A stretch of DNA of 64,000 nt from UBA6016 sp041915365 (GCA_041915365.1 JAYSBP010000009.1:1-64000); one strand, 5' to 3'. Counted from the stretch's first letter, positions 49,581-59,211 are shown. Numbers and translations are program-made. The notes: a model not told the origin generated them from the letters alone.

Positions 49581-50095
49581 ATCTTACCCGCCATTTTTGT
49601 CCTATCCGTTTGCCCGTCTTTTTGGGTTATCTCGCCTAGTAGTTTTTTTGGTTTTTCTATCTCTTTTGTTTTTTGCTCCAAAATCACTAGAGCCTTCGCC
49701 ACGCCGTCTATTATCTGCTCTGGGTGTGGGGCGCAACCGCCTATGTATACGTCAACGGGGATATATCTATCTATTCCGTCTTCGACGTTGTACATTCCAC
49801 GAAATACGCCTCCCGTGGACGTACAAGAGCCGCATGCGACTACGACTTTTGGTTCCGGCATCTGTGAATACAGCTCGACTAGCCTCTCTCTGCTTCTTTT
49901 TGTGACCGGACCAGTGACCAAAAATATGTCTGATTGCTTTGGATTTCCGGTGTTTTTGACCCCTAGTCTCTCTAGGTCGTATTTTGGCGCAAGGCAGGCT
50001 AGTATCTCTATGTCGCAGCCGTTGCAGCTTCCTGCGTTGTAGTGAAGCAACCATGGTGATTTAGCTCTAAATTTTTTTAAAAACTCTTTTATCAT
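49577..50095 (-). CDS. echC: Energy-converting hydrogenase small subunit EchC (NuoB-like)
   Basis: The 172-residue small subunit carries the proximal [4Fe-4S] cluster. Cysteines lie in AGSCNGCDIEILA (Cys24, Cys27), VACGSCTSTGG (Cys91) and IGGCAPHPE (Cys121), the NuoB/PSST pattern. Its C-terminal 25 residues are charged and lysine-rich. It overlaps echB by 4 bp. Confidence 0.9.
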   Translation of the reverse strand: MIKEFLKKFRAKSPWLLHYNAGSCNGCDIEILACLAPKYDLERLGVKNTGNPKQSDIFLVTGPVTKRSRERLVELYSQMPEPKVVVACGSCTSTGGVFRGMYNVEDGIDRYIPVDVYIGGCAPHPEQIIDGVAKALVILEQKTKEIEKPKKLLGEITQKDGQTDRTKMAGKI

Positions 50096-50913
50096 GAAAT
50101 TACGCCTAGTATGATATTGAGCGCCGCAAGGGCAAACGCAAACTTGTAGATTATTTTTACAAGGTCTTGATATTTGACTCTAGCGGTGGAGTTGTCGGCA
50201 AGCAGTATCACAAAGAACGATATGCCGACAAGCAATGCTCCAAGCAAGAAATTATGCCCGCCAAACAAAAACACGAGGCTAAATACAAAAAGCATATCAA
50301 GCCACTTTGCCGTATAGACAGCCTCATAAAAGATACCCGAAAACTCTATTTCGGCTCCGCCTACTATCTCTTGATGCGCTTCTGCGGCATCAAAAGGGGA
50401 TTTTTTGAGGAGGCCAGGCATTGCTATAAGGAGTGCTAAAAACCCTACGAAAGAAATAGATAGCGTAGACTTGGTTTCTAATATTTTTGACACCTCAAAG
50501 CTTCCGGTGTGCAGATAAAAAGCTATCGCCGTAAGAATGAGTATCGGCTCTAGAGCTGATATGGCGATAAGCTCTCTAGTCGAGCCTATGCGGCTATACG
50601 TCGATTTTGCAGAGTATCCGGCCACTATCAAAAGCGACGTTGAGAGCAGATGAAAAAATATCGCAACCAACAAATCTCCGCCAAAAAATAGCACGGAAAG
50701 AGCCACCCATGCAGCCAAAAAGTGCATTATCCCCATAAATGCGTGGTATGAGTGAAGTATCATAGGTCTTTTATCTGCTAGTTTGAAGAGGTCATAGAAA
50801 GGCTGGAGCAGGGGAGGGCCCATACGCGACTGCATTCTAGCTTTTAGCTTTCTTTCTATGCCGTACAAAATTCCGCCGATAACAGGGGCAAAAATAGTCA
50901 GTAACCAGCTCAT
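50092..50913 (-). CDS. echB: Energy-converting hydrogenase membrane subunit EchB (NuoH/HycD-like)
   Basis: The 273-residue protein has about eight membrane segments. NuoH/HycD-type signatures are visible: GIERKLKARMQSRMGPPLLQPFYDLFKL near the N-terminus and ALLIAMPGLLKKSPFDAAEAHQEIVGG. This subunit connects the hydrogenase to the membrane ion pump. It overlaps echA by 4 bp. Confidence 0.92.
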   Translation of the reverse strand: MSWLLTIFAPVIGGILYGIERKLKARMQSRMGPPLLQPFYDLFKLADKRPMILHSYHAFMGIMHFLAAWVALSVLFFGGDLLVAIFFHLLSTSLLIVAGYSAKSTYSRIGSTRELIAISALEPILILTAIAFYLHTGSFEVSKILETKSTLSISFVGFLALLIAMPGLLKKSPFDAAEAHQEIVGGAEIEFSGIFYEAVYTAKWLDMLFVFSLVFLFGGHNFLLGALLVGISFFVILLADNSTARVKYQDLVKIIYKFAFALAALNIILGVIS

Positions 50914-52748
50914 ATATTTAGCGCTCCCATTATGATGATAACAGCAAAAAGTATTGCGCCGAGTATGCTTGCAAATTTTTCTATATTTTTTGCAGGGTTA
51001 AAATAAAATGAATAAGCGTGAGCCTCTATTCTCTCTCCGCATGTATACGGGGTCGCTTTGTCGACACCTTTTAGCTTGATTTTTGCGGCAAGTATTGGGG
51101 CTATTCCAAGGAGCAAAAACGCTGCTAGTATATGCCAAAATTTGAGCGTTCCAAAAGGGAGTTCGATATCCCAAAAGTTTGATGCTATAGGTACAATCGC
51201 TTTTGCCACAAACTCTGCATTTTCTTTGAAAAAGCTGCTTATGGCAGGGGAGACGAAGACGGCAAATAGCAATAGCGACACGCCGAGGACAAAAGGGGCT
51301 ATGAGATATGAGCCATCCTCTTTTTCGCTCTTTTGGCCATCGTTTGCAACGAATCTGCCAACGGTTTTGAAATAAAGCAAAGTGAGCGCAACACTTCCAA
51401 CGGCTATAAAAAACAGCAAAAATGCAATAAGTAGACCGCCAAAGCCAACAACACCCTCGTATGCTAGCCATTTTGCAAAGAAAACGCCAAACGGTGGGAG
51501 GGCGATGGATAAAAATCCAAGAACTATAAGGGATGTTAGTATCGGTGCTTTGCCGATAAGCCCCTCTACGGCCTCAATGCTTTTTATGTGGTATTTTTTT
51601 TCCAAAATCCCTGCACACATAAATAGCATCGCTTTTGATACGCCGTGAAAAATTATGAGAAGCATACAGGCAAGTATTGTAAGAGGGGTGCCAAGAGCGG
51701 CCGTCAAAACCATAAGCCCAAGTAGCGAGATGGTTGAGTATGCGAGTATCTTTTTGAAGCTATCTTCCCTTAGTGCAAGCGCCGCTGATACCAAAAACGA
51801 GACGGCTCCAACAGCCGCTACTCCCGCCCCGATGGCTGAGCCTGCTATTGCGGGAGAGATTTTTAGTATGAGATACGGGGCTATTTTGACCATTGTAGAT
51901 GAGTGGAGTATTGCACTGACCGGCGTTGGGGCTACCATTGCCCCAAGTAGCCATGTCGAGAATGGGATTTGAGCCCCTTTGATGAGTGCCGCAATCGACA
52001 CAAGGGCGCAAAAAAACATCAAATGCTCGCCGCCATGAGCCAAAATCTCAGAGATATAGACCGTGTGAAACTGGCTTTTTGCCACAAGTGCGGCGATAAG
52101 AAGCGCTACGCCGCCTATTTGGTTCATCCAAAGCGCAGTCCTCGCATTCTCTTTTGACTCTTCGTTGTCTCTAAAGCCGATAAGCCAGAAGCTAGCAAGC
52201 GTGGTTAGCTCAAAAAATAAAAACAACCATTTGATATTGTCCGCCGATACGAGCACATTCATAACACCCAAAAAAGCCGTCAAAATCGCCAAAAATAGGG
52301 CTTGTTTTGATGTGTCTGCCGTCTCGTCTTTGATGTATCTTGTCGCATAAATTAAAATAAGCGAGCCGACTATATTGATAAGTAAAAACATAAATACGGA
52401 GAGCTTGTCGACTACTATGTCATATCCACTTTTGGCCTCGAAACTCTCTAGCGCAAACAAAATTGCGATTTGGATAAGGCTCAAAAATAGTATTTTTTTG
52501 TTTTCGGTTTTGAAGCCTATATATGCGAAGTATCCCAGTAATATAGTGTCAAAAACTAAAAACGGAAGTGAGAGATAGGAGGCCCCAATACTAAAAGCGG
52601 CCTCATAATATATGTACGAAAGTATCGACGCCGATACAAGAAATGTGGAGGCTACTATAGCGATAACACCGGCCTGCCTCTTGAACACAAGCATCGCGGT
52701 AGACAAAACAAATGGAAGCAAAAATAGGGTCAAGATGTACTCTTGCAT
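50910..52748 (-). CDS. echA: Energy-converting hydrogenase antiporter-like subunit EchA (NuoL/HyfB-like)
   Basis: The 612-residue polytopic protein has a NuoL/MrpA-type ion-pump core. Landmarks are LLFELTTLASFWLIGF with the conserved glutamate and GAQIPFSTWLLGAMVAPTPVSAILHSSTMVKIAPY with lysine and histidine half-channel residues. The C-terminus contains TPYTCGERIEAHAY, typical of HycC/HyfB/CooM/EchA. It begins the ech operon 59 bp after gltX. Confidence 0.92.
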   Translation of the reverse strand: MQEYILTLFLLPFVLSTAMLVFKRQAGVIAIVASTFLVSASILSYIYYEAAFSIGASYLSLPFLVFDTILLGYFAYIGFKTENKKILFLSLIQIAILFALESFEAKSGYDIVVDKLSVFMFLLINIVGSLILIYATRYIKDETADTSKQALFLAILTAFLGVMNVLVSADNIKWLFLFFELTTLASFWLIGFRDNEESKENARTALWMNQIGGVALLIAALVAKSQFHTVYISEILAHGGEHLMFFCALVSIAALIKGAQIPFSTWLLGAMVAPTPVSAILHSSTMVKIAPYLILKISPAIAGSAIGAGVAAVGAVSFLVSAALALREDSFKKILAYSTISLLGLMVLTAALGTPLTILACMLLIIFHGVSKAMLFMCAGILEKKYHIKSIEAVEGLIGKAPILTSLIVLGFLSIALPPFGVFFAKWLAYEGVVGFGGLLIAFLLFFIAVGSVALTLLYFKTVGRFVANDGQKSEKEDGSYLIAPFVLGVSLLLFAVFVSPAISSFFKENAEFVAKAIVPIASNFWDIELPFGTLKFWHILAAFLLLGIAPILAAKIKLKGVDKATPYTCGERIEAHAYSFYFNPAKNIEKFASILGAILFAVIIIMGALNI

Positions 52749-52774
52749 GCACGCTCTTTTTGTGGATTAAAAAG

Positions 52775-52780
52775 ATTTTA
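52775..52780 (-). promoter_or_regulatory. Possible -10 element for the ech operon
   Basis: TAAAAT on the minus strand lies 27 bp before the echA ATG, in the short gap after gltX. No convincing -35 exists 16-18 bp upstream. It would allow the hydrogenase genes to be transcribed separately from gltX. Confidence 0.35.
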
Positions 52781-52807
52781 CCCTAAAAAGTTTACGACGT
52801 TGTTACT

Positions 52808-54178
52808 CTATTTTAAAAAGTTATTTATTCTCTCTATCGCTTCATCTTTGCCGACTATCGCTAAAAGCTCATTTATCGACGGACTTTGCGTTGAGCCTGT
52901 AAGAGCTATCCTTATTGGCATACCGAGGCGAGGCATCTTAAGCTCACGTGAGGCCAAAAATTCGTCGATTACCGTTTTGAACTCGTGCTCGTCTTTTGCA
53001 TTGGAGTTTTGTAAAGTCTGGCTAAACGCTTTTAGTATATCTTTTGCCTCATCGTTGATATTCTTCGCAACAGCAGTTTCATCGTAGCCTGTAGGTGTTT
53101 TTGCCATTGAATTTATCGCAGCGGCCAGCTCTATTAGCGTTTTTGCCCTCTCGAGAGCATTTTTGAACATCAACTCCTCATTTTGTCCGAAGCCATCGCA
53201 TCCAAAATCTTTTAATAATGTTTTGAGCTCGTTTATCGGTGTTTTTTTGAGGTATTCGCCGTTTATCCAGTTTAGTTTTTCTAGGTTGTATTGGCTTGCC
53301 GATTTGTTGATATTTGACGGGTCAAAGAGGCTTAGCATCTCATCTATCGAGAATAGCTCTTGATCACCGTGCGACCAGCCGAGACGGACTAGGAAGTTAA
53401 GAAGTGCTTGCGGTAGATAGCCAAGCGTTTTATATTCCATTACGTCCGCCGCACCGTCTCTTTTTGAGAGTTTTTTGCCGCCGTCGCCCAGTATCATCGG
53501 TACATGATAAAATTTTGGGACCTTAAAGCCTAGTGCTTCGTATAGAACTATCTGTTTTGGAGTGTTACTGGTGTGGTCGTCACCCCTAATAACTTCCGTC
53601 ACACCCATCAAAGCGTCATCGATTACGACTACGAAGTTATATGTAGGTGTACCGTCGGAGCGAGCGATAATGAAGTCATCTAGCTCTTTTGCTCCAAAAG
53701 AGAGCTTCCCTTTTACGCCATCATCAAATTCGATTACGCCATCAAGTGGGGCTTTGATACGCACTACTGGCTCTACGCCTTCAACCGGTGGGAGTTTGCC
53801 GTCTCTGTATCTGCCGTCATATCTTGGTTGTCCACCTGCGGCTTGTTGTTCCTCTCTTAGGGCATCTAGCTCCTCTTTTGACATATAGCAGTGGTATGCT
53901 TTACCCTCATCTAGTAGCTTCTTGACGTACTCTTTGTAGATGTCAAATCTTTTTGACTGATATGCCACCTCCCCATCGTAGTTTAGCCCCACCCAGTCAA
54001 ATGCCTCTAGTATAGCGTGCAAAGCCTCTTCGGAGTTTCTGCTGAGGTCGGTGTCTTCTATTCTAAGCAGGAATTTTCCGTTTTGTTTTCTGGCCCAAAG
54101 CCAGCTAAATAGCGCCGTTCGTAGGCCACCTATGTGCAAAAAGCCCGTAGGAGACGGGGCAAATCTTGTTACTACCAT
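52808..54178 (-). CDS. gltX: Glutamyl-tRNA synthetase
   Basis: The 456-residue class I synthetase charges tRNA-Glu. The signature HIGH appears as SPTGFLHIGGLRTALFSW, KMSKS as KKLSKRDGAADV near residue 235. Many Campylobacterota have two GltX copies, one of which can charge tRNA-Gln; which type this is cannot be told by eye. It starts 11 bp after the histidine kinase gene. Confidence 0.95.
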   Translation of the reverse strand: MVVTRFAPSPTGFLHIGGLRTALFSWLWARKQNGKFLLRIEDTDLSRNSEEALHAILEAFDWVGLNYDGEVAYQSKRFDIYKEYVKKLLDEGKAYHCYMSKEELDALREEQQAAGGQPRYDGRYRDGKLPPVEGVEPVVRIKAPLDGVIEFDDGVKGKLSFGAKELDDFIIARSDGTPTYNFVVVIDDALMGVTEVIRGDDHTSNTPKQIVLYEALGFKVPKFYHVPMILGDGGKKLSKRDGAADVMEYKTLGYLPQALLNFLVRLGWSHGDQELFSIDEMLSLFDPSNINKSASQYNLEKLNWINGEYLKKTPINELKTLLKDFGCDGFGQNEELMFKNALERAKTLIELAAAINSMAKTPTGYDETAVAKNINDEAKDILKAFSQTLQNSNAKDEHEFKTVIDEFLASRELKMPRLGMPIRIALTGSTQSPSINELLAIVGKDEAIERINNFLK

Positions 54179-54189
54179 TGTTTCGCTTC

Positions 54190-55044
54190 CTAAATTTTTT
54201 TGCGAATTTTACCAAAATCCAGCGTAAATTCGCTGCCAGCCCCAACATCGGAGCGTATAAAGAGCTCTACGCCGTTTTCATCGCAAAACTCTTTGACTAA
54301 AAATAGCCCAATACCACGCCCCTCTTTGCTTGCGTCTTCTTGGTAATAGCGGTCGAATATCTTGATTAGCTCATCTTTTGATATACCGCACCCTTCATCT
54401 TTTACTTTTAGCACTCCGTTTGACATGTTTACTGATACGGTTTGTCCCCTTTCACTAAACTTGAGAGCGTTTGAGAGCAAATTGGCAAAAGCCAGTGAAA
54501 ATCCTTTTTTGTCGATAATGATGCATTCGTCGCAAATATTGCTTACAAGCGAAACACCTTTTTTTGCAAATTGGTCTTCAAAAATTGATATTTCCAGATT
54601 TATCAATTCTTTTAGATTATTTTCGCTCTTTTGGTTGATTTTTGCCTCTTTTTTTGCAAAATACTCCATATTTTCATACAAATCCAAGAGTTTATTACAG
54701 GATGCCTCTATCCTATCACATCTTTTTCGGTTTGCTTCATCTGCATTTTTTCTAAGCATTGCTACATTTGTTTTGATTGTCGCTACGGGGGTATTGATTT
54801 CGTGCATCGTGTCTTCTATGAGGAGCTTGAAGTTTTTTATCGGACTTACGATTAGCTCCATTAGTTCGCCGACTATATATATTGCCGAGAGCGTTGAAAA
54901 CACAAAGAGGGTGGACAATATGACGTATTCAAAATTGCCTATTCCGGCGGTTTTTGAGAGGATGAAGAGCGCAAAGCCAAAAAGAAAAGTGTTTATTCCG
55001 ATGATGCCTATAGAAAAAAGGAGCAATTCTTTTTTAAATTTCAA
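54190..55044 (-). CDS. Sensor histidine kinase
   Basis: The 284-residue kinase has two membrane segments (about 8-30 and 40-60) with a very short periplasmic part. A HisKA-type phosphoacceptor DTMHEINTPVATIKTNVAM and the ATPase domain with LANLLSNALKFSERG-like N box (FANLLSNALKFSERGQ), DEGCGIS and GRGIGLFLVKEFC follow. With almost no extracytoplasmic domain it likely senses a membrane or internal signal. It overlaps the regulator gene by 11 bp. Signal unknown. Confidence 0.88.
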   Translation of the reverse strand: MKFKKELLLFSIGIIGINTFLFGFALFILSKTAGIGNFEYVILSTLFVFSTLSAIYIVGELMELIVSPIKNFKLLIEDTMHEINTPVATIKTNVAMLRKNADEANRKRCDRIEASCNKLLDLYENMEYFAKKEAKINQKSENNLKELINLEISIFEDQFAKKGVSLVSNICDECIIIDKKGFSLAFANLLSNALKFSERGQTVSVNMSNGVLKVKDEGCGISKDELIKIFDRYYQEDASKEGRGIGLFLVKEFCDENGVELFIRSDVGAGSEFTLDFGKIRKKI

Positions 55045-55696
55045 TGCGGTAACCGATACCTTTTATGTTTACTATTGCATCGTGCCCCAAAAGCTTTTTT
55101 AATGAATTGATATAGACCCTAATGCTCCCATAGCTAGGCTCTCTGGCAGCAGGCCAAAGTTCCATAGCTATTTCATTTGTCGAGACGGTTGAGTTTTTGT
55201 TTTTTACAAGCAAGGAGAGTAGCTCCAGTTCTTTTTGACTCAAATCTATCGGGCTACCGTTTTTGGTGACTTTTTTCGAGTCAAACTCAAATAAAAGTGA
55301 ATTTGTTAGCTCTATCTTTTTGTTTTTTTGACCGAATGAGTCTCTTAGTTTTGATTTTATTCTGGCTACGAGTTCTGTAGCGTCGCACGGTTTTCTAATA
55401 AAATCGTCACACCCTTTTTCAAAACACTCTGCGGCAATTTGCGGCGATTTGTGACTGGTTAGCATTAGAGTCGGCTTGTTGTCTCCATAGTCTCTTAGCT
55501 GACTTAGGAGCTCTATACCGTTTTTTGCGCCGATATTAATATCTAGCAGATACAAGTCAAATATCTCTTTGTAGCCGATTTCTAGTGCTTCTTCAAAGCT
55601 TGCGGCCTCACGAACAAAAAACCCTTCAAGCTCCAAAAACTCTTTTGTACTCTCTCTAAAAAGGGTATCGTCTTCCACAAACAAAATTCTATTCAA
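55034..55696 (-). CDS. OmpR-family response regulator
   Basis: The 220-residue regulator has a receiver domain (NRILFVEDDTLF, phospho-Asp in DLYLLDINIG, and lysine in FIRKPCDATEL) and an OmpR winged helix (LSQKELELLSLLVKN to NIKGIGYRIEI). A TTG at 55696 gives a start overlapping the pyrC stop, with GGAGAG upstream. Longer in-frame starts would lie inside pyrC. It pairs with the kinase downstream. Confidence 0.86.
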   Translation of the reverse strand: MNRILFVEDDTLFRESTKEFLELEGFFVREAASFEEALEIGYKEIFDLYLLDINIGAKNGIELLSQLRDYGDNKPTLMLTSHKSPQIAAECFEKGCDDFIRKPCDATELVARIKSKLRDSFGQKNKKIELTNSLLFEFDSKKVTKNGSPIDLSQKELELLSLLVKNKNSTVSTNEIAMELWPAAREPSYGSIRVYINSLKKLLGHDAIVNIKGIGYRIEI

Positions 55697-56705
55697 TGCC
55701 GATAACTCTCCACTCACATTTTTCAGCCGCAAACATAGGTACTACTTCGGCTTGCTTGTTTTTGCACGTCTCAGGGATGGTGGCAGATGATTTTTCAAGC
55801 GTTACGTATTTTTCCGGTGGACTAATCTTGTAGATTGACACGGCGTTGTCTGAGATAAATTTTTGTAAGTTTTCGAGTTTGGCGTGGTGTTCAAATATCT
55901 CTACTAGCTTTGGCAAAAGAGCCGGAGCGCTAAATATACCGGCTGGAGCCGAGCCGCTCTCTTTTGCCGCCTTTGGGTGTGGGGCACTGTCAGAGCCAAA
56001 CATCACTTTTGGGTGTGCGTTTAGCGCCGCTTCTAGCACGGCGTCTCTGTCGGCAGCAGTCTTTACTACGGGTTTGCAAAACAAATGTGGATTTAGCTTC
56101 TCACCCATCAAATCATCTACCGTCAAAGTCATATGATGTAGCGTGATAGTTGCATAGATATTTTCATAATCTTCAATAAGCCTCAAACCATCTTTTGAGC
56201 TTATGTGCTCAAACATAATTTTTAGTTTCGGAAATTTTTTGGCTATATATTCTAGTATCGGGATAAAGTTTTGCTCTCTTTCAAAAAGGTTTGGACTGTG
56301 TGTCTCGGCGTGTAAAGAGAGCGGAATACCTAACGCTTCCATAGCTTTTAGCTGCGGCTCTAAGGAGTCTATGCTTTTTGCCCCTTCCTCTGAGTTTGTG
56401 GTAACTCCAGCAGGATATAGTTTCATGGCTATTATGTGAGCTGCCGCTTCCTCCATAAAGGCATCATCATAGTTTTTTAAAAATATGGTCATATACGGCA
56501 AAAAAATATTATTACCACAAGCTGCCAAAACCCTTTTTCTGTAGGCGTGTAGTGCATCTAAGCTCATAATAGGCGGGGTGATGTTTGGCATTATAACTCC
56601 ACCGGCAAATACCTCCGCAGAATACGGGGCTACGAGAGATAACATATCGGAGTCTCTTAGGTGCAGGTGCATATCCAGCGGCGATTTGATAGTAAAGGTC
56701 TGCAT
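55689..56705 (-). CDS. pyrC: Dihydroorotase
   Basis: The 338-residue enzyme cyclises carbamoyl aspartate in pyrimidine synthesis. The metal motif DMHLHLRD (His13, His15) opens the protein. MKLYPAGVTTNS holds the carbamylated lysine region, and HAETHSP, HISSKDG and GSDSAPHPKAAKE supply the other ligands. It belongs to the class II E. coli-type enzyme. It overlaps the mutase stop by one base. Confidence 0.95.
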   Translation of the reverse strand: MQTFTIKSPLDMHLHLRDSDMLSLVAPYSAEVFAGGVIMPNITPPIMSLDALHAYRKRVLAACGNNIFLPYMTIFLKNYDDAFMEEAAAHIIAMKLYPAGVTTNSEEGAKSIDSLEPQLKAMEALGIPLSLHAETHSPNLFEREQNFIPILEYIAKKFPKLKIMFEHISSKDGLRLIEDYENIYATITLHHMTLTVDDLMGEKLNPHLFCKPVVKTAADRDAVLEAALNAHPKVMFGSDSAPHPKAAKESGSAPAGIFSAPALLPKLVEIFEHHAKLENLQKFISDNAVSIYKISPPEKYVTLEKSSATIPETCKNKQAEVVPMFAAEKCEWRVIGIE

Positions 56706-58108
56706 TAGTTCTTCGATTCCTCTATTAGTCTATTGAGGGCGTCTCTGTATTCTACTAGTTTCGCTTCACTTGAGGCCTCAAATCTTGTTACGAGCACGGG
56801 GGTTGTGTTGGATGCTCTTATGAGCCCCCATCCTTCGTCGAAGCTAACTCTTACGCCGTCTATGTCCACCATTCCGGTGATTTTAGGTAGGTACGATGGT
56901 GGGTTTTGCAATGCCGCTTTTATTTTTGCGATAATCCCAAATTTTGTCTCCTCTGTTACTTTGACTTTTATCTCATCTGTGGAAAATAGCTTTGGCATAC
57001 TATCCATCTCTTTGTTGAGGTCAACCCCTTTTTTGACAAGCTCCAACACTCTCAAGGCCACATAAACGGCGTCGTCAAATCCAAACCACTTGTCGTTAAA
57101 AAACATATGCCCGCTAACCTCGGCGGCAAAGTCTGCCCCTGTCTCTTTTAGTTTTACTTTTAGGTTGCTGTGCCCTGTTTTGTACATGATGCTAGTACCG
57201 ATTTTGTCTATTTCGTCGTACATTACTTTTGAGCATTTTACTTCGCCGATAACCGTCGGTTTTTTCCCCTCTCTCGCCATCTCTCTAGCAAATATTAGCG
57301 CTAGTTGGTCGCCTTTTATGTTGTATTTATCCGTGAGCACGGCTATCCTGTCGGCATCACCGTCAAAGGCAAAACCGAGTTTGTATCCCTTTTCGCCCAT
57401 TAGTTTTTTTAGGTCTTCAAGGTTATGCTCTTCTGATGGGTCTGGGTGGTGATTTGGGAATGTGCCGTCAGGGTCTTCATATAGAGATTCAAACGAAATA
57501 TCCAATTTTGAGAGTATATCTATTATGGATAGTCCAGCAACACCGTTTCCGCAGTCTATCGCTATATTTGTACCCATACCTTTTAGCCCGTCAAATTCTT
57601 TTACTAGATATTCGACGTATGCTTTTTTTGCGTAAATCGTGTAGATTTTTGCTTCGGTGTGCGGTAGCTTTGTGTCACCTGCGGCGATTATGGTTTTTCC
57701 GAGCGCCTCTATATCTTTTCCAAAAAACGGAGCTTTATCTATCGTGATTTTAAATCCATTGTATTCAGGTGGATTGTGCGAGCCTGTTATCATAACAGAT
57801 GCCGACGTGGATACTTTTTTGTCTCCTGCTTCCCACTCAAAAAAGTTTGTAAAATAATTAATTCCAGTAGTTACCATTCCCATATTTAGTACGTTTACGC
57901 CACTTGATAAAAATCCCAAAGAGAGCCATTCAAAAAGTGTTGGAGAGTGTGTGCGGGCATCAAACCCGATTGATACAAAATGCTCCTTTTCTCCCAGCTG
58001 TGCTTTGATTGTCTCGCCAAGGTGGAAGCCTATAGCTTTGACTGTTTGCTCATTGAGCTCTTTTTCAAAAATCCCTCTAATATCGTACTCTCTAAAAATA
58101 GACTGCAT
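56705..58108 (-). CDS. Phosphomannomutase/phosphoglucomutase
   Basis: The 467-residue alpha-D-phosphohexomutase has the phosphoserine loop TASVMITGSHNPPEYNGFKI near residue 100, the metal loop GFAFDGDADRIAVL, the sugar-binding EVSGHMFF and a C-terminal RASNTTPVLVTRFE phosphate site. It supplies GDP-mannose or UDP-glucose precursors. It lies 50 bp after the epimerase gene, consistent with polysaccharide synthesis. Confidence 0.93.
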   Translation of the reverse strand: MQSIFREYDIRGIFEKELNEQTVKAIGFHLGETIKAQLGEKEHFVSIGFDARTHSPTLFEWLSLGFLSSGVNVLNMGMVTTGINYFTNFFEWEAGDKKVSTSASVMITGSHNPPEYNGFKITIDKAPFFGKDIEALGKTIIAAGDTKLPHTEAKIYTIYAKKAYVEYLVKEFDGLKGMGTNIAIDCGNGVAGLSIIDILSKLDISFESLYEDPDGTFPNHHPDPSEEHNLEDLKKLMGEKGYKLGFAFDGDADRIAVLTDKYNIKGDQLALIFAREMAREGKKPTVIGEVKCSKVMYDEIDKIGTSIMYKTGHSNLKVKLKETGADFAAEVSGHMFFNDKWFGFDDAVYVALRVLELVKKGVDLNKEMDSMPKLFSTDEIKVKVTEETKFGIIAKIKAALQNPPSYLPKITGMVDIDGVRVSFDEGWGLIRASNTTPVLVTRFEASSEAKLVEYRDALNRLIEESKN

Positions 58109-58158
58109 CCGTATTCCTTTTTTGGGTTTTATATTAAATTTTTTCGGCTTCTTTTTTG

Positions 58159-59211
58159 TTACACGTTATAGAATTTTCTATACCACTCTATGAAGTTTTT
58201 TATCCCCTCTTTAACGCCTGTTTTTGGTGTGTATCCCGTGTCTCTTGTGAGGTCTGATATATCTGCATACGTCGCCGGCACATCGCCCGCTTGAAGTGGC
58301 AAAAAGTTTTTTTCAGCCGTTTTGCCTAGATTTTCCTCTATTGCGCCTATGAATTCCATTAAGCTAACTGGTGAATTATTACCTATGTTGTACACTCTGT
58401 ATGGCGCTTTTGAGCTTGATGGGTCTGGTGTTTTGCCGCTCCATAGCTCGTTTGGTTTTGCCGGATTGTCTATAACACCTATAACGCCGCTTACTATGTC
58501 ATCTATATACGTAAAGTCACGTCTCATGTCGCCATTGTTGAAGACGTCTATCGGCTTGCCTTCTAGTATCGCTTTTGTGAACAAAAATAGAGCCATATCA
58601 GGGCGTCCCCAAGGGCCGTAAACGGTAAAAAATCTTAGCCCCGTCGTGCGTATGCCAAACAAATGGCTGTATGTGTGCGCCATTAGTTCGTTTGATTTTT
58701 TGCTGGCGGCGTAGAGGCTAATTGGATGGTCTACATTATTGTGTACGGAAAAAGGCATATCTTCATTGAGGCCGTATACTGAAGAGCTCGATGCGTATGA
58801 GAGGTTTTGTACTCCGTATTGTCTACACGCTTCAAGGATATTAATAAATCCAGTTATGTTGCTATCAACGTACGCAAAAGGGTTTGTGAGGCTATATCTT
58901 ACACCCGCTTGAGCGGCTAAGTTGCACACTGCATCAGGTTTTTCTGCTTCAAATATTTTGAATACCGCCTCTCTATCCTCCAAATTTACCTTATAAAAAG
59001 AGTGCTTGTTATTTGTATTGCTGGCTGCTCTCATCCCATACGTTATTTGAGGGTTGTCTATCCCCAACTCTTTGAGCCTTGCGTATTTGAGGTTGATGTC
59101 ATAGTAGTCGTTGATGGAGTCTATGCCGACTACTTCGTCGCCCCTCTCCAGTAATTTTCTAGCCAAATTAAAACCGATAAATCCGGCCGTTCCAGTAATT
59201 AAAACTTTCAA
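58159..59211 (-). CDS. UDP-glucuronate 4-epimerase-like NAD-dependent epimerase
   Basis: The 350-residue short-chain dehydrogenase/reductase has the NAD loop GTAGFIGFNLARKLL and the catalytic YxxxK motif in SLYAASKKSNELMAHTYSHL. It also has the class signature DYYDINLKYARLKEL, typical of UDP-glucuronate epimerases (CapI-like). The likely product is UDP-galacturonate for surface polysaccharide; substrate is inferred from similarity only. Confidence 0.88.
   Translation of the reverse strand: MKVLITGTAGFIGFNLARKLLERGDEVVGIDSINDYYDINLKYARLKELGIDNPQITYGMRAASNTNNKHSFYKVNLEDREAVFKIFEAEKPDAVCNLAAQAGVRYSLTNPFAYVDSNITGFINILEACRQYGVQNLSYASSSSVYGLNEDMPFSVHNNVDHPISLYAASKKSNELMAHTYSHLFGIRTTGLRFFTVYGPWGRPDMALFLFTKAILEGKPIDVFNNGDMRRDFTYIDDIVSGVIGVIDNPAKPNELWSGKTPDPSSSKAPYRVYNIGNNSPVSLMEFIGAIEENLGKTAEKNFLPLQAGDVPATYADISDLTRDTGYTPKTGVKEGIKNFIEWYRKFYNV

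Noticed and set aside
52749..52807. Missing formate or CO dehydrogenase module next to the ech genes
   Set aside because: I looked for HycB/FdhF-like or CooS-like genes on both sides and found gltX and gdhA instead, so a formate-hydrogenlyase or CO-oxidising complex is not claimed.
54362..55102. A 246-codon plus-strand frame opposite the histidine kinase gene
   Set aside because: It is a shadow of the kinase and regulator frames; its composition is that of reversed coding sequence.
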